A stretch of 8,582 bases of DNA, from assembly GCA_020435025.1 (NCBI GenBank), contig JAGRAG010000061.1:1-8582 (forward strand). The letters are read 5' to 3'. Shown in pieces: positions 5,313 through 8,582 of this stretch. Both the position numbers and the translations under genes were made by a program. The notes beneath the pieces are model-generated. The model worked only from the letters and a program-made list of their open reading frames with translations. It ran no database searches and was not told the origin of the DNA. Positions within the stretch are counted from its first letter, which is position 1; the number at the start of each line of letters is the position of its first letter. The stretch comes from Bdellovibrionales bacterium. Its GTDB lineage: Bacteria; Bdellovibrionota; Bdellovibrionia; Bdellovibrionales; UBA1609.

Positions 5313-6131
5313 ATGAGTTTTAAAATAGTAAAAATAAATTCAAGCAATGAAGACTTCTTTAAAGATAACGTTTTAGAGTTAAATAAATTAATACACTATC
5401 CATTTGCTGAGCGAACTTTTCAAATGAGCTATTCTGAGTCTTATTTCGACTATTTTAAAAAGCTTGGCGAAGTTCATTACTACTTAATGATTGACAATAG
5501 TAATAGCCAAGTTGTGGCTACGGGTGCTGCAATATTAAGAACTTTAAGTTGGAATGAGTTTCATCAAGAAAGCGTTTGGTTTTTAACCGATTTAAAAGTC
5601 CATCCTGACTATCGGGGAAGGAAGCTGTCTTTAAAATTGATTGCTTATGGGTTTTTTAGAAAAATATGGAGTTGTAGAAAAGCCTATATGATTTCCTATG
5701 ACCCTAAGGGAGGTCTGACTCGAAACTCAGCAGTTAGCTTATTGACTCGATTTCGGTGGGCTCCCATTCGCTATGCAATAACTATGTATGTTTACCATAT
5801 GACTTTTAGTGAGTTCCTATCCCACCAAACGGACCTAAGAAAAACATTCGGAGATCTTGTAGCTACCTCAACTGATGAATATAGGACTCTTCGACTAAAT
5901 AGTTCTAGCAATACGTATGACTTCGTACATCTGCAAAGAGGAGCTTTGGCTTTAAGCTTTGATGTCAAGCCAATAACGAAATCTTCAGTTATTTGTTTTT
6001 TGTTGGAAGAACACGAGTCTTTGCGTAGCGTGTTGAAAACAAAAAATGTATTACCAGTGGCAACGGCATCTGTGTTGACATTGAACTTTCGTCCTTTAAA
6101 TTGGTCTTTCTTACTAACTAGCGATGTTTGA
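5313..6131 (+). CDS. GNAT-like acetyltransferase with a degenerate acetyl-CoA loop and an unrecognised C-terminal half
   Basis: A 272-residue protein with no signal peptide, so cytoplasmic. Residues about 55-130 look like a GNAT fold: a strand VVATGAAIL (67-75), then FLTDLKVHPDYRGRKLSLKLI (90-110), the beta4/motif A region that binds acetyl-CoA pyrophosphate. The usual signature is R/Q-x-x-G-x-G/A; here RGRKLS (101-106) keeps the first Arg-Gly but lacks the later glycine, so binding may be altered. Residues 150-272 form a second domain of similar size that I cannot assign; it ends ATASVLTLNFRPLNWSFLLTSDV and could be a diverged second GNAT half. AGGAAG (5305-5310) just before the ATG fixes the start. 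It is first in a tight operon: the Ppx-like gene starts 6 bp after its stop, and that gene's Shine-Dalgarno overlaps the stop codon, implying translational coupling. The substrate is unknown. Confidence 0.75.
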   Translation: MSFKIVKINSSNEDFFKDNVLELNKLIHYPFAERTFQMSYSESYFDYFKKLGEVHYYLMIDNSNSQVVATGAAILRTLSWNEFHQESVWFLTDLKVHPDYRGRKLSLKLIAYGFFRKIWSCRKAYMISYDPKGGLTRNSAVSLLTRFRWAPIRYAITMYVYHMTFSEFLSHQTDLRKTFGDLVATSTDEYRTLRLNSSSNTYDFVHLQRGALALSFDVKPITKSSVICFLLEEHESLRSVLKTKNVLPVATASVLTLNFRPLNWSFLLTSDV

Positions 6132-6137
6132 GGCACC

Positions 6138-7214
6138 ATGAAGAATAGAAATTTTTTGATATTACTTATTGTATTTTTCGTTGTTGGATGTGCCTCTCCT
6201 GTTCGCCGTGGTAGCGACCAAAGCAACGGATGCCAGGTTATTTTGGGAGCCTTTGATATTGGTTCAGGAACGACGAAATATAAAGTTGCCGAGGTTAATA
6301 CTTGCACCAAAAAAGTTGTTCGGGTGCTTTTTGATAAAGGGCTGGCTGTAGGCTATAAGTCTGATTTACTAAGACAACCTGAGAGACGGTTTTCGAAAAA
6401 GGTGCAAGTTGAGGGAGAAAGAGCAATAGCAGCACTTTTAGAAGAAGGCCGGCCGTTTCAACCTGAGTTCATTGTTGCCGTAGCGACAGCCGCATTTCGC
6501 GAAGCCAGAAATGGTGCTGAGGTAGCTAAAGGTATACAGGAAAGTACAAAAATTCCAGTTGAAGTGATCTCTCAAGAACGAGAAGGAGAGTTGGGTTTCT
6601 GGGCGGCTCTTTCTCAAGTTAATCTCGACCCTAATAAGATAGTGGTTTGGGATATTGGCGGAGGCAGTTTGCAATTAACTGCTTTTGATGGCGGGAAGTA
6701 TATTATTTTTAAAAGCAATTTAGCATCCGTTTCCTTAAGAGATTGGGTTATTGAGAAACTTAAGAAACAAGATATACAAAAAATTAAAACACCCAATCCT
6801 ATTGGTGAAAGCCACTTAAAGAAAATACAGGAAAAGGTTTTGTTAGAAACACATAAAGTTCCTGAAGCGCTAAGAAGCAAACTTTCTGATTCAACTGTCG
6901 AAGTACTAGGGGTTGGAGGTGTTCATTATTATAGTATTGGGGGCCAATTAAATAAATTGGGGGAAAAATATCACTCTTCTGAAATCTATCCTATTTTAGT
7001 AAAAGGAAGTGGTTTGTCGGATCAAGTAATTGGAGGAGAATATGCTTCCACTCAAATTATAAATTTAGCATTGGTTAAATACTTTATGGATGAGTTAAAG
7101 ATTCAAAAAGTGTGGCCAGTTAAGGCAAATAATGCGGATGGATTATTTGTACACCCTAAATACTTTATAGACCAAAAGAGGTCGGCTCAAATCCTAAAGA
7201 GATCTTCTGAGTAA
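6138..7214 (+). CDS. Exported Ppx/GppA-family (actin-like fold) phosphatase lipoprotein
   Basis: A 358-residue protein. MKNRNFLILLIVFFVVGC is a lipoprotein signal with lipobox VVGC (Cys18), followed by a short linker. The rest is the two-lobed Ppx/GppA catalytic domain (about 34-335): phosphate-1 loop AFDIGSGTTKYKVAEV (38-53), AVATAAFREARNG (114-126), VEVISQEREGELGF (141-154), phosphate-2 loop VVWDIGGGSLQLTAF (169-183) and the adenosine-like GVGGVHYYS near 270. By eye the Gly-rich loops are intact, but the usual EE pair after ISG is RE (Arg148-Glu149). The family hydrolyses polyphosphate chain ends or pppGpp and is normally cytoplasmic. The C-terminal HD-type domain of longer Ppx proteins is absent. 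A lipid anchor puts this one outside the cytoplasm, where polyphosphate or nucleotides could be substrates, as in extracellular apyrases of the same fold. GAGG (6130-6133) precedes the ATG by four bases and overlaps the GNAT stop. Confidence 0.9.
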   Translation: MKNRNFLILLIVFFVVGCASPVRRGSDQSNGCQVILGAFDIGSGTTKYKVAEVNTCTKKVVRVLFDKGLAVGYKSDLLRQPERRFSKKVQVEGERAIAALLEEGRPFQPEFIVAVATAAFREARNGAEVAKGIQESTKIPVEVISQEREGELGFWAALSQVNLDPNKIVVWDIGGGSLQLTAFDGGKYIIFKSNLASVSLRDWVIEKLKKQDIQKIKTPNPIGESHLKKIQEKVLLETHKVPEALRSKLSDSTVEVLGVGGVHYYSIGGQLNKLGEKYHSSEIYPILVKGSGLSDQVIGGEYASTQIINLALVKYFMDELKIQKVWPVKANNADGLFVHPKYFIDQKRSAQILKRSSE

Positions 7215-7236
7215 GTACATTTGGAGAAATAGATTT

Positions 7237-7968
7237 GTGTTAGAGAAAAATAGAATCTTACTGAGTTTTCAATTAGCCTTATTCTTTATAATTCTCATTT
7301 TACCGATTGCTAACTCTATTCAATTGCTATTGTTATTTTTGTTATGGGTTGTGACTTTTCGAAAGTTAGGTCCTGGAGAATGGATTTTATTTATTTTGGT
7401 AAATATTATTTTTACTTTTAACAATATTATGGCTATTCGCAATGGAACTTTCGAGTTTATCCTACCTAGCTCTGCTTCAAAAAATGAGATATTTGTAAGC
7501 AACGGATCACTCTATATTTTAGGTGTTCCTATTTTTGAGGTTTTCTTATGGGGTTTTTACATACTACATACAAAAAGAATGTTGAGATTGAAACTATACT
7601 CTTCTTCTCTTTTAAAACCTTTTTTATTGTCCATTTTATTTTCTTTGTCTTTTAGCTTATTTCCTACGCAACTCGGTATTTTATTAGCTACCACTGCATC
7701 TGTTCTGACTTTGTTTATGTTTTTTCATGAAAAACAGGATATTCTATGCGCCGGGTATATGGTATTTATTGGAACGATTTTAGAGCATATAGGTGTTCAC
7801 TTTGGTATATGGAAGTATCCAGGGAACTATCTTACAGGTGTTGCTTACTGGTACGTTAATCTCTTTGCAGGAACAGGTGTGTTGTTAAATCGTTTAGCCC
7901 TTCCACTTACATCAAAGATAATAAAGATGTTCACTCTAAAAGAGCAATATTTAGAAAGTGAACGTTGA
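7237..7968 (+). CDS. Multi-pass inner-membrane protein, family not recognised
   Basis: A 243-residue, very hydrophobic protein with roughly seven or eight membrane segments (about 9-26, 27-41, 48-66, 92-111, 125-142, 144-163, 169-188 and 204-222). Conserved-looking polar positions sit within or beside them: NN at 62-63, Glu101 in VPIFEVFLWGFYILH, and a cluster EHIGVHFGIWKYPG (183-196) with Glu183, His184, His188, Trp192 and Tyr194. This E-x-x-G-x-x-x-G-x-W-x-Y pattern recalls intramembrane motifs of carotenoid-cyclase-like and several unnamed membrane families. It hints at an enzyme or small-molecule binder but does not assign one. The start is GTG, with GGAG (7223-7226) ten bases upstream; no better in-frame start exists before the first helix. 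It begins 22 bp after the Ppx-like stop and is last in the operon. The C-terminal tail (KEQYLESER) is polar. Confidence 0.85.
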   Translation: MLEKNRILLSFQLALFFIILILPIANSIQLLLLFLLWVVTFRKLGPGEWILFILVNIIFTFNNIMAIRNGTFEFILPSSASKNEIFVSNGSLYILGVPIFEVFLWGFYILHTKRMLRLKLYSSSLLKPFLLSILFSLSFSLFPTQLGILLATTASVLTLFMFFHEKQDILCAGYMVFIGTILEHIGVHFGIWKYPGNYLTGVAYWYVNLFAGTGVLLNRLALPLTSKIIKMFTLKEQYLESER

Positions 7969-7988
7969 TCATAGGCAATACTAGAAAG

Positions 7989-8048
7989 AGGAGACGTTTT
8001 AGTAAATATGATTGTTATACCTTATCTAATAGCTTGATCTCCTTTTTT
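7989..8048 (+). terminator. Weak candidate terminator of the GNAT-Ppx operon
   Basis: AGGAGA (7989-7994) and TCTCCT (8038-8043) are complementary, and T6 (8043-8048) follows. The 43-nt loop is much longer than usual for an intrinsic terminator. No better candidate follows the operon. Confidence 0.25.
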
Positions 8049-8347
8049 CGCGATTTTGAACAAAACAAAGCGTGAGCGGGCGAGAAGGGCAATATTAAAA
8101 ATAGAATTTTAGCGATGCCATCATCTCTGTAGAGCTTCTTATTATTATTGTTGGCCAGTAATGGGAGTTGATAGGGGAGTTGAAGACAAGGATCTTGAAG
8201 GCCTGCAGTGGTTTTGTGCCTGTGCGATGGCCATCTTGGTGCTGATAAGAACTAGGTTTCTGTAGTCATTCGAAATAGATTGTGAGTATACCTTTTTAGC
8301 TGCATGTTTTTCACATCCTTTGGGAGGTTTTCCAGATATTATTGCTC

Positions 8348-8364
8348 TTTTTTTTTTTTTTTTT
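8348..8364. repeat. T17 homopolymer
   Basis: Seventeen consecutive T. A second T17 lies 74 bp further on. Confidence 0.9.
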
Positions 8365-8386
8365 AATTAGAACTTCGTCGATCAAA

Positions 8387-8405
8387 TTCGTGGCAAGACC
8401 ACGAA
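8387..8405. other. 7-bp perfect hairpin between the two T17 runs
   Basis: TTCGTGG (8387-8393) and CCACGAA (8399-8405) form a perfect stem with a 5-nt loop, centred in the 74-bp island between two T17 tracts. No T-run follows directly on either strand, so it is not a standard terminator. Confidence 0.45.
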
Positions 8406-8438
8406 ACAATGCGCGACGCTCATCAATACGATGTCTAA

Positions 8439-8455
8439 TTTTTTTTTTTTTTTTT
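8439..8455. repeat. T17 homopolymer
   Basis: Seventeen consecutive T, the same length as the run at 8348-8364. Confidence 0.9.
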
Positions 8456-8509
8456 CTTATAAAAACAAAATATATTAAAGAATTTTTTTTATGTATAAAG
8501 ATTTTAAAG

Positions 8510-8524
8510 TTTTTTTTTTTTTTT
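8510..8524. repeat. T15 homopolymer
   Basis: Fifteen consecutive T, followed by T8 (8532-8539) directly joined to C5 (8540-8544). Runs of this kind often mark low-quality sequence ends. Confidence 0.9.
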
Positions 8525-8582
8525 ATTTTGGTTTTTTTTCCCCCATTTTTTATAACCCATTGCTTAAATAGTTTTATTTCTC

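Larger units (their letters stand above)
7969..8582. other. Non-coding, increasingly homopolymeric window end, 614 bp
   Basis: No gene with a start, ribosome binding site and coding character is visible. After the last stop a possible ribosome binding site (AGGAG, 7989-7993) is followed too far away by a nine-codon ATG frame at 8008. Positions about 8040-8340 are mixed sequence with GC-richer patches, unlike the preceding operon. From 8348 on, long T runs dominate. On the minus strand a frame stays open for roughly 70 codons down to a TAA at 8147-8145, but it has no plausible start and I do not call it. Confidence 0.6.

Noticed and set aside
5973..6001. Inverted repeat AATAAC/GTTATT followed by T-rich sequence inside the GNAT gene
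   Set aside because: The stem is short and AT-rich, lies within an intact coding region and is probably chance.
5792..6310. 172-codon minus-strand open frame over the GNAT and Ppx genes
   Set aside because: It overlaps two clearly coding plus-strand genes, has no recognisable motif and no good ribosome binding site, and crosses their junction.
8161..8265. 34-codon plus-strand ATG frame with a hydrophobic C-terminal part
   Set aside because: It lacks a ribosome binding site, is short enough to arise by chance, and lies in the possibly artefactual window end.
8145..8347. Minus-strand frame of about 70 codons ending at 8145
   Set aside because: It has no plausible start or ribosome binding site, begins in a poly-A tract, shows no recognised motif and lies in suspect sequence.
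1..8582. CRISPR arrays, tRNA or rRNA genes, insertion sequences, transposase or phage genes
   Set aside because: I looked for regularly spaced repeats, cloverleaf-like segments and mobile-element motifs on both strands and saw none.

Overview
The window is AT-rich DNA that looks like the chromosome of a Gram-negative bacterium. Three of the nine well-supported genes encode probable lipoproteins: one von Willebrand A (VWA) protein, one Ppx/GppA-like protein and one small cysteine-rich protein. A fourth encodes a binding protein held by an N-terminal membrane anchor. The VWA architecture (lipobox, DNSGS metal site, C-terminal beta region) is common in Bdellovibrionota and Myxococcota. With the low GC content I favour a Bdellovibrionota-like organism, but this is inference from gene style, not from a marker gene.

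Layout. Positions 1-166 are the upstream region of yebC, which runs rightward (167-871). Five genes then run leftward. In transcription order they are: the VWA lipoprotein (4944-3910), an orphan polyamine-type periplasmic binding protein (3812-2682), a small Cys-rich lipoprotein (2552-2046), a 77-residue zinc-finger-like protein (1954-1721) and an RsuA/RluB/RluF-family rRNA pseudouridine synthase (1626-853). The last gene converges on yebC and overlaps its 3' end by 19 bp. Gaps of 91-129 bp separate these genes, and one clear intrinsic terminator lies after the zinc-finger gene. The gaps contain notable structure: two stems that could hide Shine-Dalgarno sequences, AGAC/GTCT dyads, and three degenerate sigma-28-like elements.

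A 368-bp divergent intergenic region (4945-5312) separates this block from a tight rightward operon of three genes with gaps of 6 and 22 bp: a degenerate GNAT-type acetyltransferase, a Ppx/GppA (actin-fold phosphohydrolase) domain carried on a predicted lipoprotein, and a multi-pass membrane protein of unknown family. This operon is the most unusual part of the window, because Ppx/GppA enzymes are normally cytoplasmic.

The last 614 bp (7969-8582) contain no credible gene and become strongly homopolymeric, with T runs of 17, 17 and 15. This could be a contig-end artefact, a chimeric join or degraded non-coding DNA, and it should not be over-read.
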